The notes under the pieces were generated by a model that saw only the letters and a list, made by a program, of their open reading frames with translations, did not search any database and had not been told where the DNA came from. Both the position numbers and the translations under genes were made by a program. Source: a virus. Taken from it: DNA of 49,611 bases. Below are positions 1 to 8,360 of the stretch, one piece after another (within the stretch, counting starts at the first letter, position 1; each line of letters opens with the position of its first letter). The stretch spans positions 1 to 49,611 of IMG/VR virus record IMGVR_UViG_3300000553_000063; one strand, given 5' to 3'.

Positions 1-366
1 ATAACCAAATTTAAAAAATATGAAAAATTAGATAATTGGATTTATGGTGATATGGGAAAGAAGCCAGATGATATTTTAAATCCAGCTGCTTTTAGTGAAG
101 AACAGGTGAACAAATTTGATGAATGGACGTTACCTAAACTTCCATATAAAAGATATTTAACTAATTGTGAGTATGATATAATAGCAAGATTTTTTGGTGT
201 AAGATTTTCTTGCAGCAGTGGAATTGATCAAAATGGTTATATAATTTTAGGAAATGGTATAGGTGAAGGTGGAATGTACTATTTGAAAGAATCTTATTTT
301 GATCTTTTAGATCAATATATGAAAGATCCTGAACTCTATATAGCTTCCAGAAAATATAATCTTTAA
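1..366 (+). CDS. Hypothetical protein, 5'-truncated by window edge, C-terminus KYNL
   Basis: The reading frame is open from base 1, so the protein probably starts outside the window; an internal ATG at position 52 would give 104 residues, but the 17 upstream codons are in frame without a stop. I do not recognise a family. The notable feature is the C-terminal tetrapeptide K-Y-N-L, which also ends four other small proteins here (at 11987, 12822, 26066 and, on the minus strand, 38142). In those the N-terminus looks like a phage capsid-targeting peptide; here the true N-terminus cannot be seen. It converges on smpB, and the two stop codons overlap. Function unknown. Confidence 0.7.
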   Translation: MTKFKKYEKLDNWIYGDMGKKPDDILNPAAFSEEQVNKFDEWTLPKLPYKRYLTNCEYDIIARFFGVRFSCSSGIDQNGYIILGNGIGEGGMYYLKESYFDLLDQYMKDPELYIASRKYNL

Positions 367-830
367 CCTTTTTTTAAATCTTTATAATTTCTATTTAGTT
401 CTCTTTTATTATCTTTTATTTTTAATGATTCTCTTTTGTCCAATGATTTTTTTCCTTTTGCGAGATAAATTGTAATTTTACAAAAACCTTCTTCATTTAT
501 AAACATTGTAACAGGTACAATAGTAAGTCCTTTTTCGGCTGTCTTAGTGCGAAGTTTCTTTAATTCCTTTTTTTTAAGTAAAAGTTTTCTTGGTCTTTTT
601 GGATCGTGATTATATCTATTACCAAATTTATATTCAGAGATATGTGCATTATTCAAATACAATTCATTACCAGTAAATGAGCAAAAACTATCTACTAGAT
701 TTACTTTACCTTCCCGAATTGATTTTATTTCTGTTCCAACAAGACAAATACCTGCTGATACTTTATCTAATAAATAATAATCATGACTTGCTTTTTTATT
801 TTTTATTGTTATTTTTGATTTTTCTATCAT
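363..830 (-). CDS. smpB: SsrA-binding protein SmpB
   Basis: SmpB binds tmRNA and brings it to stalled ribosomes for trans-translation. The 155-residue length matches the bacterial family. Family features are in order: an N-terminal ASHDYYLLDKVSAGI segment, GTEIKSIREGKVNL, a central LLLKKKELKKL basic stretch, then KGLTIVPVTMF and a lysine/arginine-rich tail (KGKKSLDKRESLK) of the kind that lies along the ribosome. Nothing essential looks missing. The ATG overlaps the TGA of the broken homing endonuclease upstream (ATGA). No tmRNA gene was recognised in the window, so the protein may use the host tmRNA or one encoded elsewhere. Phage-borne smpB is unusual; the assignment itself is strong. Confidence 0.95.
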   Translation of the reverse strand: MIEKSKITIKNKKASHDYYLLDKVSAGICLVGTEIKSIREGKVNLVDSFCSFTGNELYLNNAHISEYKFGNRYNHDPKRPRKLLLKKKELKKLRTKTAEKGLTIVPVTMFINEEGFCKITIYLAKGKKSLDKRESLKIKDNKRELNRNYKDLKKG

Positions 831-1933
831 AGTAATTTTTCAATTTCTGTGTAATTTTTGTCAATAATAAAAATGTAATTGTAACCTTCATTTAGGCATG
901 CTTGTCTTTTTAATTGATTTTGTTCTATTTCTAATTCATAAATATATTTTGATTTTATTTCTACTATTAAATTGAATTTTGGTGCATAAAAATCAGGATG
1001 GTAATAGTGCTCCTTTTCATTAAAAATATAAATAAATGATTTGGCTCTTCGTATTTCTATTTTATCATAAAATTTATTAAGAAAATCCTTTTCATATGAT
1101 CCTTGAGAATAAATATTAGTATTTTTATATTTTTCAATTTTAAATCTTTTCTTTTGAGTTTTTAAAAAAATATCTTCATTTTGAGCAGGATACTCAACAC
1201 CATATCTTTGTAAACAAGTTTTTTTAATTTTTTCTTTTATGTTTTCTAACTCAAAAACATTTTCAACACCATATTTCAGCATGTTTGATTTTTTTCTATC
1301 GTCTATTAATCTAATTTTGTTTGTGTTAAAGTGTTCTATTGAAATTTTTCTAAATTCATCGCTCATCATATAGTTTTCGACACCATAGTTTTTTAAACAG
1401 GTTTTTTTTTTGATTTTTCTTTTATTTCATTATTTTGTAATGGATTTTCAACACCATATTTTTCTAAACATGTTTTTTTCGATTTTTCTCTATTATTATA
1501 GTTATTTTCACCATATTTCATTAAAATTGTTTGCTTTATTTTTTCTTTTACTTCTTCTAATTGAAAAACATTTTCAACACCAAATTTTTTTAAATTGTTA
1601 TTTTTTAAAATTTCCCGTATTTTTTTAGTTTTCATAGGACTATCGACACCATATTTTTTTAAACATGTCTCTTTAGTTTTTATTATTTTACAATCAGAAC
1701 AATAATATGTTTCAGAACAACAATTAGTTTGCCTATTATAATTGAGATAATTTACTTTTTTTTTGTTTACTACAAATATCACATTTTACATTTATTTCAC
1801 ATGTGCTACCAGTAGATAAATGTTCAATAGAAATTTTAATTTTATCTTTTACCTTACCTTCATATCCTAGATTGATTAATTTTTGTTTATTTTTACTATT
1901 CAGAGTTATCTCTACTTGAGTATCTAATATCAT
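827..1933 (-). pseudogene. Free-standing homing endonuclease (KYGVEN-repeat family), broken by two frameshifts
   Basis: Three minus-strand frames together make one protein of the KYGVEN-repeat family seen six more times here. The first part (1933 to about 1757) has the usual N-terminal domain and the start of a Cys zinc site (CDIC). The middle (about 1757-1403) and last parts (to 827) carry about seven 20-24-residue repeats with consensus T-x-L-x-K-Y-G-V-E-N. The C-terminus has HPDFYAPKFNLIVEIKS, a PD-(D/E)XK-type nuclease core different from the NGLFWH type of its relatives. The breaks lie in a 9-base and a 10-base T run (A run in the coding strand). One base less in the first and one base more in the second restores a continuous protein. 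A TATATATAC box precedes the ATG. The product is probably inactive unless the runs are sequencing errors or sites of slippage. Confidence 0.85.
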
Positions 1934-1976
1934 ATTTCTTTTTTATAGTATATATTTCTAAATTTATTTTTGTTTT

Positions 1977-3074
1977 TTATTGCCATTTAATTATTATTTT
2001 ACCTTTATTACTTATCTCAGGAGAAATTTTTGGTGTATTATCAATTATAGTTTCTAAATCTATAATTGATATATTTGTTTCTGTAGTTGTTTCTACATTT
2101 GTATTTTGTATTTGTTTTATTATTTCATTATTTGAATGAATTTTAATAACTTCATTATAAACTCGTTCAACTGTTGGATGACATTTATAAATATTAGGAT
2201 CTGGATCAACATCTTTACCTATTGTTTCAGGTCTTTCTAAGCAAAATGCAATAGGAGGGGTACTCCTATATGTTCCGTGTTCGGCTAAACTATAAATTAG
2301 ATCAGATGCACAAAATAATTTACATTGACCTAAAATATATGAATATTTATAATTTTGTGTACCATTTCTATATGGTGCTCTCAATTTTGGATTAATTGAA
2401 CTACCTAAATGTATAATGTGTGTATCTGTTGTTCCTGCTAAATGCAAAATTCCTGAATCCATTGCAATTGTTATATATGATTTGTTTAATACATGCCAAG
2501 TTTGATGAATGTCTATCTTATTAATCAAATTAAGACCATTTTTGATTTTTATATCAAAAACAGGTTTACCTATTTGATAAAAACCGCTTTCACTGGCATC
2601 TTTACCAACTGCAACAACTGGAATACCATTGTCATTCAATCTATTAATTAGATCTTGCCATCTCTGTTTTTCCCAAGTCCTTGATGGCCAAGTTTTTGTG
2701 GGATGAATCACTACATATTTTTCTGGTAGATTTTCTATTGGTTTATATGTATTAGGATAAAATTGAATTTCCATTTCTTCTGGAAGTAATTGAAATCCAG
2801 CACTTAATGCGTGCAGTTGTCTAATATCCGTTCTAGGATGAAGAAAATCTTTTATTTTGAAGGTTTCGATCAATAAATCACCTTCTTCTGTATTATAATT
2901 ATCTGTTAATGTGATATATGGATAATTTTTTAAAAGATCTGGTTGATGTGTAAACACATGAATATTTTTTTTATATACTCTATTAAGATATTTAATGGTT
3001 GGAATAGCACATAGAGTATCACCGATACTATTAGATCCAACTAGTACGATTATTTTATTTAACGACATAAACAA
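1977..3074 (-). CDS. Glycosyltransferase family 9 (heptosyltransferase-like)
   Basis: The protein resembles GT9 enzymes such as WaaC/WaaF, which transfer heptose from ADP-heptose to lipopolysaccharide. The N-terminal Rossmann start is IIVLVGSNSIGDTLCAIPTI, where GxIGD is the typical motif. The second domain has YVVIHPTKTWPSRTWEKQRW, then the nucleotide-sugar site AMDSGILHLAG and HLGSS. About 60 C-terminal residues beyond the GT9 core are polar and Thr/Ile-rich, without a clear fold. The start could be residue 4 (MSLNKI) rather than residue 1. It sits between the broken endonuclease and the primase operon on the other strand. Whether it modifies host surface glycans, phage DNA or virion proteins cannot be told from the sequence. 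Confidence 0.85.
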   Translation of the reverse strand: MFMSLNKIIVLVGSNSIGDTLCAIPTIKYLNRVYKKNIHVFTHQPDLLKNYPYITLTDNYNTEEGDLLIETFKIKDFLHPRTDIRQLHALSAGFQLLPEEMEIQFYPNTYKPIENLPEKYVVIHPTKTWPSRTWEKQRWQDLINRLNDNGIPVVAVGKDASESGFYQIGKPVFDIKIKNGLNLINKIDIHQTWHVLNKSYITIAMDSGILHLAGTTDTHIIHLGSSINPKLRAPYRNGTQNYKYSYILGQCKLFCASDLIYSLAEHGTYRSTPPIAFCLERPETIGKDVDPDPNIYKCHPTVERVYNEVIKIHSNNEIIKQIQNTNVETTTETNISIIDLETIIDNTPKISPEISNKGKIIIKWQ

Positions 3075-3123
3075 ATTATTTTATTTAAACTATATCAAAT
3101 TATAATTAAAGTTTACAAAAAAT

Positions 3124-4290
3124 ATGAGTGAGCAAGAATTAGATAAAGAATATATTAAATTAAAGATACAAGAAATTTTAGATAAAGTACATACTGACCC
3201 AAGAAAAAGAAAAATTAAAGTTTTTCCTGACAGATTAAATTTTTGTTGTCCAATTTGTGAAGACAGTTTAAACCCGACAAAAAAAAGAGGCAATTTGTAT
3301 ATGAAAAATTTATTTTTCGTATGTTTTAATGAATCTGAATGTTCACGTTCATTTAATCGTTTACTTAAGACATTTAATATAGAAATCGATTTACAAAAAA
3401 AATTAGATATATACAATTATATTGATACCAATATAAGGTATAAGAAAGAGGATGATGATTTTGTTATACATAGATTGGATAGGTTAATAGATATTGATTT
3501 TCTTACAACGGCATTTAATGATAATACTTCTTCACAATTTTCAAAATTTATGCCAATTAAAATCAATTCTGCTGCTTATCAATATTTAAAATATGATAGA
3601 TTGATAGAAAATTTTGATAATATATATGAAGCAGAATATGCGATTTCACCTAAATGGAAAGAAAAAGTAATAGTATTATTGAATAAATCCGGAAAAAAAG
3701 TATTAGGTTTACAGATTCGTAATTTAAAATCAAGTAATAAAAGACTCTTTAAAACATTTAATTTTGAAAAATTACATAATATGTTACATCCGGATGATCC
3801 TTTGGATGAATTAGAAGCATTATTCTATAATAAAAGATCAAATTTTTATAATATATTAAATATTGATTGGGAAAAACCAGTAACTATTTTCGAAGGTTAT
3901 TTAGATAGCTTATTTATGAATAATAGTATAGCTGGTATAGGAATAAATTCTACGACTGACACTGAATTTTTATTTTCTGATGATTTGAATTTACGGTTTT
4001 TATACGATCAGGATTATATTGGAGTAAAAACTGCACTCTCTATGTTAGAAAAAGGTCACAAGGTTTTTTTATGGCAAAAATTAATAGATGATTTACTTAA
4101 AAATAAAGTAGATAAATATAAGGCTAAACAATATCTACTTAAAATAAAAGATTTAAATCAATTAGTTAAAGAAATAAATAATTTTGATACTTTTAGAAAA
4201 ATAAATTTAGAAAAATATTTTTCAAATGATATTTTTGATAAAATCTATTTGGATTATACTTTATATCTAAAAAATCAAACTAAAAAATGA
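3124..4290 (+). CDS. DNA primase, T4 gp61-like (zinc finger plus TOPRIM)
   Basis: This is a replication primase that makes RNA primers for lagging-strand synthesis. A zinc-binding motif lies near residues 41-73 (CCPIC, then C67 and C73), the arrangement of CHC2-type primase fingers. The catalytic TOPRIM domain shows VTIFEGYLDSLF near residue 256, with the conserved Glu, and LRFLYDQDYIG near residue 290, with the DxD that binds metal. The length of 388 residues fits T4-like primases, which lack a fused helicase. The stop overlaps the start of the following ART-like gene by four bases, and IF-3 follows, so the three genes form an operon. Start ATG at 3124 gives a complete N-terminus. Confidence 0.85.
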   Translation: MSEQELDKEYIKLKIQEILDKVHTDPRKRKIKVFPDRLNFCCPICEDSLNPTKKRGNLYMKNLFFVCFNESECSRSFNRLLKTFNIEIDLQKKLDIYNYIDTNIRYKKEDDDFVIHRLDRLIDIDFLTTAFNDNTSSQFSKFMPIKINSAAYQYLKYDRLIENFDNIYEAEYAISPKWKEKVIVLLNKSGKKVLGLQIRNLKSSNKRLFKTFNFEKLHNMLHPDDPLDELEALFYNKRSNFYNILNIDWEKPVTIFEGYLDSLFMNNSIAGIGINSTTDTEFLFSDDLNLRFLYDQDYIGVKTALSMLEKGHKVFLWQKLIDDLLKNKVDKYKAKQYLLKIKDLNQLVKEINNFDTFRKINLEKYFSNDIFDKIYLDYTLYLKNQTKK

Positions 4291-5108
4291 TTTCTAATTA
4301 TCAATATTACATAAAAAAGTTGAACGAAGGCTTAATCTCTACATATCCCATATCAAAATATTTTGAGAATTTAAAAACCTCTATTGAGTTAATAACGGAA
4401 TGTGAATTTGTAATTGCTCCAAATTTTGACAAAGAAACTTTTAAGATTGACATAAATCAACATATTTCATTTGATGAGATTCGAAAAATAAATGCGATAT
4501 GTAATAATTTTGGTTATTTTATATCCAAATTTGAAATATTTATAAATTCAAAATCTAATTTCTTAAAATATAAAAATGATACTTTTGAAAATGATATAAA
4601 AAATAATGAAAGATTAATTTTATTTTATGAATCTAAATTTGATACTGAAATAGTAGTTCCACAAAAAATATATCACGCCACAAACATTACACATTTAGAA
4701 AAAATAATGAAACATGGATTATTACCAAGATCAACTTCAAAATTACAATATCATTTGGATAGAATTTATTTTAGTTTAACTTTTAATGACTGTGAAAATA
4801 TTATAAATAAACTTAGAACTTTTGATAAATCAAATGTTGATGATTATATTATTTTGGAAATAGACACAACCAATTTTTATGAAAATAATTTTAATGATTC
4901 TAAGACTTTAGTTAAATTTAGAATTGATTCCCAATCTAATGGTATTTATACTTTTAGCAGCATACCAAAAAATAGAATAACTTTACTTAAAAAAATATAT
5001 CAAAAAAATAAAATTATTCCTTTTGATAAAATTGAAATACAAAAAAATAATATATTAATATATAATAACAATGAATTGAGTTATGAAGTCAATTTAAAAA
5101 ATAAATAA
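4287..5108 (+). CDS. ADP-ribosyltransferase-fold protein with capsid-targeting-like N-terminus
   Basis: Residues about 127-235 match the ART/KptA-like fold. There is a Y-H-A-T-N start at about residue 128, then GLLPRS, a DRIYFS strand, and a final YTFSSIPKNRI strand. This is the layout in which the NAD-binding His and Tyr/Ser lie in the first two strands. The first 130 residues are not recognised. The protein begins MISNYQYYIKKLNEG, and the paralogue at 20253-20930 begins MNYLEFVEQLKEG. Both resemble capsid-targeting peptides ending in an LxE site cut by the T4 prohead protease. T4 Alt is a packaged and injected ART, so the parallel is suggestive. A four-base overlap with the primase and a three-base gap to infC place it in one operon. 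Activity and target are not known. Confidence 0.6.
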   Translation: MISNYQYYIKKLNEGLISTYPISKYFENLKTSIELITECEFVIAPNFDKETFKIDINQHISFDEIRKINAICNNFGYFISKFEIFINSKSNFLKYKNDTFENDIKNNERLILFYESKFDTEIVVPQKIYHATNITHLEKIMKHGLLPRSTSKLQYHLDRIYFSLTFNDCENIINKLRTFDKSNVDDYIILEIDTTNFYENNFNDSKTLVKFRIDSQSNGIYTFSSIPKNRITLLKKIYQKNKIIPFDKIEIQKNNILIYNNNELSYEVNLKNK

Positions 5109-5111
5109 AAC

Positions 5112-5630
5112 ATGAAGAAAGAAGCACAACACAGAATTAATAATTTAATAAGAGTACCAAACGTTAGACTTATTGGTGATAATGTTGAAAATGGTGTTAT
5201 GGATACTAGAGATGCATTAAAACTTGCAAGAGAAATGGGATTAGATTTAGTTGAAATATCAAATGCTAATCCATACCCTATTGCAAAAATTATTGATTAT
5301 CAAAAATTTATATATGAAAAGAAGAAAAAAGACAAAGAGCAAAAAAAGAAACAAAAACAAAACGAAATTCAAATTAAAGAAATTAGATTAACACCTAATA
5401 CTGATAATCATGATTTTAATTTCAAATTAAATCACGCTAAAAATTTCTTAACTGAAAAAAATAGAGTATTGATTTCTGTTTTCTTTAAAGGACGACAAAT
5501 CAATTATAAAGAACAAGGTGAATTAATTTTATTAAGATTTGCAGATGAATTAAAAGAAATTGGTGTACCTGAAAATTTGCCTAAATTAGAAGGTAAAAGA
5601 ATGCAAATTATAGTTAAACCTAAGAAATAG
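5112..5630 (+). CDS. infC: Translation initiation factor IF-3
   Basis: IF-3 binds the 30S subunit and proofreads start-codon selection. The 172-residue length equals bacterial IF-3. The N-domain shows RVPNVRLIGDN, DALKLAREMGLDLVEIS and PYPIAKIIDYQKFIYEKKKK; the C-domain shows IKEIRLTPNTDNHDFNFKL and RVLISVFFKGR, then a C-terminal MQIIVKPKK. Both domains and the basic linker are present. It is the last gene of the primase / ART-like / IF-3 operon, three bases after its neighbour. A phage-encoded IF-3 could bias initiation toward phage messages, which here nearly all lack Shine-Dalgarno sequences and sometimes use TTG or GTG; that purpose is inference. Confidence 0.93.
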   Translation: MKKEAQHRINNLIRVPNVRLIGDNVENGVMDTRDALKLAREMGLDLVEISNANPYPIAKIIDYQKFIYEKKKKDKEQKKKQKQNEIQIKEIRLTPNTDNHDFNFKLNHAKNFLTEKNRVLISVFFKGRQINYKEQGELILLRFADELKEIGVPENLPKLEGKRMQIIVKPKK

Positions 5631-5655
5631 ATTCTTGATTCTTAAATATAGTTCA

Positions 5656-6987
5656 TTATAATATTTTAAGTAATTTTTCTCTAAATATTTTGTCTGATTC
5701 TTTAATATCAAAATAATTATCAGTTAGCCTTATTTCTGCAATATATTTTATTGGAATTCTTTTTGCATGTATTTGAATTTCAGAATATTTATTATAAAAT
5801 CTATCACCTTCGATAAAAATTCTTCCTTTGCTGGTATTAAACAGACTTCTTTCATTTTTATGATTTAGATTTTCTAAAATTTTAGTTGCTTCAAGTTGAT
5901 AATCTGAATTTTGTTCGTTAATTATACCAGAATAGATTTTTTGAATTTCTATATCATTATAGATTCTCTTTCTATTTTCAGTTAAACTATCTTCTATTGT
6001 TAAGGTGACTTTAAAGTCTTCAAAAATAGAAGGTTTAAAATATATCATAACAGGTCCATGACCTGTTTCATAACCTGAATCATTAAACCAATCAGGTGTA
6101 CAATATATTAAATCTTCTGTTCCAAATTTTTGACTTTCCAAATATTTTCTTTCTTCCCACCACTTGTCTTTTGGATTGGTTCCTTTGATTTTATCAATAT
6201 CTATATGATTTTTTAATTCATTTCTACTCATTAAATAACCAGATTCTAAAATTGAAATTGCTGATTTATAAGATGATAGATGTCTTACAGGTGGATAATT
6301 AGGTTCATTAAATACTAATCCAATACCTTGAATAGGTTGATTATTAGTTTGATAAGTAAATTCTTTATATTTTTTATTTTCTTTTACTTCATTCCAAAAG
6401 TTAACTACGCCGGGACATGTACTATCATTAATATCATGAAACATAACAATTTTAGCATATTGACCTAAATTTTTATAATCAGTTTTTACACCTTCATATG
6501 AATGATCGCCATCAATAAATACTAAATCAAAAGGTTGACCTTTAAAATCTTCACTTGTTCCAATATGTAAATTTATATGATTTTTAATATCTTCTGTTAA
6601 ATGTCTATCTTGTATATCAATACCAACAGATTTTAAGTTTGGATTTTTTAATTCTAATATATTTTTTATTAAAAGATGAGAACCACCTTTGAATATGCCT
6701 ATTTCAGCGTATGTATTTATGTCATGTTTTAATAATTCTAAAATTGCATCAGCAATTTGTTTTGGTGTTTGAAACATTGCTTCTTCGTGTCTATTTCTAA
6801 TCATAAATTGATTCCATTCACCATATGCATCTCTATCTTCTACACATAATCCATAATCACATACTAATTTGATGATATCTTTATCATTGATAGATTTTAA
6901 ATCTAGTTTGGATATATTTTCTATAAGTATTTGGTTTTTACTTTTTTGTGATATATTAAAAAATTGTTCGAATTTTCTCATTTTCAT
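5656..6987 (-). CDS. SAM-dependent methyltransferase fused to ART-like domain, capsid-targeting-like N-terminus
   Basis: The protein has two parts. Residues about 85-215 match a class I methyltransferase of the Methyltransf_24/CmcI type. The SAM-binding loop is YAEIGIFKGGSHLL, followed by SVGIDIQD, FIDGDHSYEGVKTDY and IVMFHDI. From about residue 240, RHLSSYKSAISILESGYLMSR, LIYCTPDWF and a GPVMIYFKPSIF strand resemble the ART/KptA-like folds at 4287 and 20253. The N-terminus MKMRKFEQFFNISQ resembles the capsid-targeting peptides of T4 internal proteins. It is transcribed away from the gene at 7028, and both share a palindromic TATATATATATA box. The substrate is unknown, and the ART part is the weaker call. 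Confidence 0.7.
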   Translation of the reverse strand: MKMRKFEQFFNISQKSKNQILIENISKLDLKSINDKDIIKLVCDYGLCVEDRDAYGEWNQFMIRNRHEEAMFQTPKQIADAILELLKHDINTYAEIGIFKGGSHLLIKNILELKNPNLKSVGIDIQDRHLTEDIKNHINLHIGTSEDFKGQPFDLVFIDGDHSYEGVKTDYKNLGQYAKIVMFHDINDSTCPGVVNFWNEVKENKKYKEFTYQTNNQPIQGIGLVFNEPNYPPVRHLSSYKSAISILESGYLMSRNELKNHIDIDKIKGTNPKDKWWEERKYLESQKFGTEDLIYCTPDWFNDSGYETGHGPVMIYFKPSIFEDFKVTLTIEDSLTENRKRIYNDIEIQKIYSGIINEQNSDYQLEATKILENLNHKNERSLFNTSKGRIFIEGDRFYNKYSEIQIHAKRIPIKYIAEIRLTDNYFDIKESDKIFREKLLKIL

Positions 6988-7008
6988 AATTTAAAAAACT
7001 TTATTTAC

Positions 7009-7023
7009 TTATATATATATAAA
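7009..7023. promoter_or_regulatory. Bidirectional late-type TATATATATATA box
   Basis: The 40-base gap between the divergent genes at 6987 (minus) and 7028 (plus) carries TTATATATATATAAA. It is close to palindromic, so both strands show the TTATATATA box found upstream of many genes here. It resembles the T4 late promoter TATAAATA. Confidence 0.5.
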
Positions 7024-7027
7024 TTAT

Positions 7028-7336
7028 ATGATGAACAAATTAGAAATATTATATGAAAAATATAAATTTGATTATATCTATATTAATCCTAATGATATTG
7101 ATAGTATAGAATGGGAATATGTACCTGAAGAATTAATAGATTTTGTAAGAGTAGATGAATATTTAGGTACAATTAAACTTAATAGTGTTCGTCCTGAGAG
7201 TGGTATGACCGGATCTGTTAGTGTCATGGTTTTTTATGATAAAAAAATCACTTCCGGAGAAGTGATTTTTAAATATAAATCTATTCAAAAAGAACGAAAT
7301 GTAAAATTATCAATACTTAGGAGCAAAAGTAATTAA
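7028..7336 (+). CDS. Hypothetical protein
   Basis: This 102-residue acidic protein has no recognised family. It could also start at residue 2. Alternating hydrophobic strands in its second half (TGSVSVMVFYDKK, SGEVIFKYKSI) suggest a small beta-rich fold. Its final 27 bases overlap the end of the convergent deoxyribosyltransferase-like gene. A strong perfect hairpin at 7243-7270 lies inside its coding sequence and appears to serve as the terminator of that opposite gene. Confidence 0.6.
   Translation: MMNKLEILYEKYKFDYIYINPNDIDSIEWEYVPEELIDFVRVDEYLGTIKLNSVRPESGMTGSVSVMVFYDKKITSGEVIFKYKSIQKERNVKLSILRSKSN
7241..7270 (-). terminator. Intragenic rho-independent terminator for the minus-strand gene
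   Basis: A perfect 12-base-pair stem (7243-7254 with 7259-7270) closes a CGGA tetraloop. Read on the minus strand it ends in seven Ts, a classic intrinsic terminator about 40 bases beyond the stop of the 8338-7310 gene. Read on the plus strand it ends in five Ts inside the 7028 gene, so it could also attenuate that gene. Confidence 0.7.
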
Positions 7337-8338
7337 AGTTTTAACAAATTGTTTCATTTCTTTTTCATTCCTCATAAGTTTAGATATGTGAGGAAATGTC
7401 CACATAGAAAAATCTGAAAATTTCCAATTAGACTCATTCATCCACACAAAGATTGGCTTATTCATAAACGATTGTGTTTGTAATTCACCATAAGTACCTG
7501 CCGCTGCTGCGGTATTTAGACCTAAAAATACAGCATCAGCAAGTCTAACTAAATGTTCATCACCAAACTCAATGCTCGTTGATAATGTTTTCCTTATATC
7601 ACTCATAGTAGGTTCATATTCTTCTGGTTCTGTTTCCTGTGTAAATGTTTTATATTTTTTTGCCGCAATTGCAAAATCTTTATCTTTTGTTCTATCAACT
7701 TCTTTTCTAACTGGGTTAATAATTAATGGCTTAGAATAAAGTTGTTTAGTCTTATTTGGATTTGAAATAAATTGATCTAAATAAATACCATTTACTACTC
7801 TCCTAGGATGAATTTTTCCAAATTCCTTTAAATCAATTTCTGGCAACTCACTTTCTTCAAATTCTGGATCACCATGCATATGAACTATTTTAACTTTTTT
7901 ATCTTTTTCAAATTCATTTTCCACAACAATTCTCCAACCGGCACCCACATCAACCGCCTTATCCATTCCACCTGCCAAATATAATGATTCTAATTTAAAC
8001 CCCGGATAATTTCTTTTTATATCAGCAAGAGTTGTTAAATCAAAAATATTAAGTTTATCAATTAAATTAACATAAAATTCCTTTTTTCTATTAATTAAAT
8101 ACTTCCAAATTCTATCATCAATCATATTTCTGAATTTAAGTTTGATTTTATCAATATATTCAGAAATAAAATTCTCATTCAAACTTTCACTTGTAGAAGC
8201 AATCTGCTTTAATGAATCTCTAAAGCTTAAAATATCTTCAGTAGGAGTATTTTTAAGAAAATCTAAAATATTTAATATTTCTTTTGGTGCTTCAATATTT
8301 TCATTTAAAAAATCACCATAATTAGTTATAATTTTCAT
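7310..8338 (-). CDS. Nucleoside 2-deoxyribosyltransferase-like protein with capsid-targeting-like N-terminus
   Basis: The first part begins MKIITNYGDFLNENIE, a capsid-targeting-like peptide with an LNE/NIE cleavage-type site, and continues as a helical segment to about residue 110. From residue 119 it matches the nucleoside deoxyribosyltransferase fold: LYLAGGMDKAVDVGAGWR, then RLADAVFLGLN and GTYGELQTQSF, where E285 sits where the catalytic Glu is expected, then KPIFVWMNES. Enzymes of this superfamily cleave N-glycosidic bonds of nucleosides or NAD-like molecules. The last 27 bases overlap the 7028 gene. The substrate is unknown. The combination of fold and N-terminus suggests a packaged enzyme, but that is inference. 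Confidence 0.65.
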   Translation of the reverse strand: MKIITNYGDFLNENIEAPKEILNILDFLKNTPTEDILSFRDSLKQIASTSESLNENFISEYIDKIKLKFRNMIDDRIWKYLINRKKEFYVNLIDKLNIFDLTTLADIKRNYPGFKLESLYLAGGMDKAVDVGAGWRIVVENEFEKDKKVKIVHMHGDPEFEESELPEIDLKEFGKIHPRRVVNGIYLDQFISNPNKTKQLYSKPLIINPVRKEVDRTKDKDFAIAAKKYKTFTQETEPEEYEPTMSDIRKTLSTSIEFGDEHLVRLADAVFLGLNTAAAAGTYGELQTQSFMNKPIFVWMNESNWKFSDFSMWTFPHISKLMRNEKEMKQFVKTLITFAPKY

Positions 8339-8360
8339 ATTTTTCTTTTATTTTTAATTA

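Noticed and set aside
1410-1628. Plus-strand frame opposite the broken endonuclease
   Set aside because: It is antisense to the KYGVEN repeats and is nearly all Phe/Leu/His; the minus strand has the homology.
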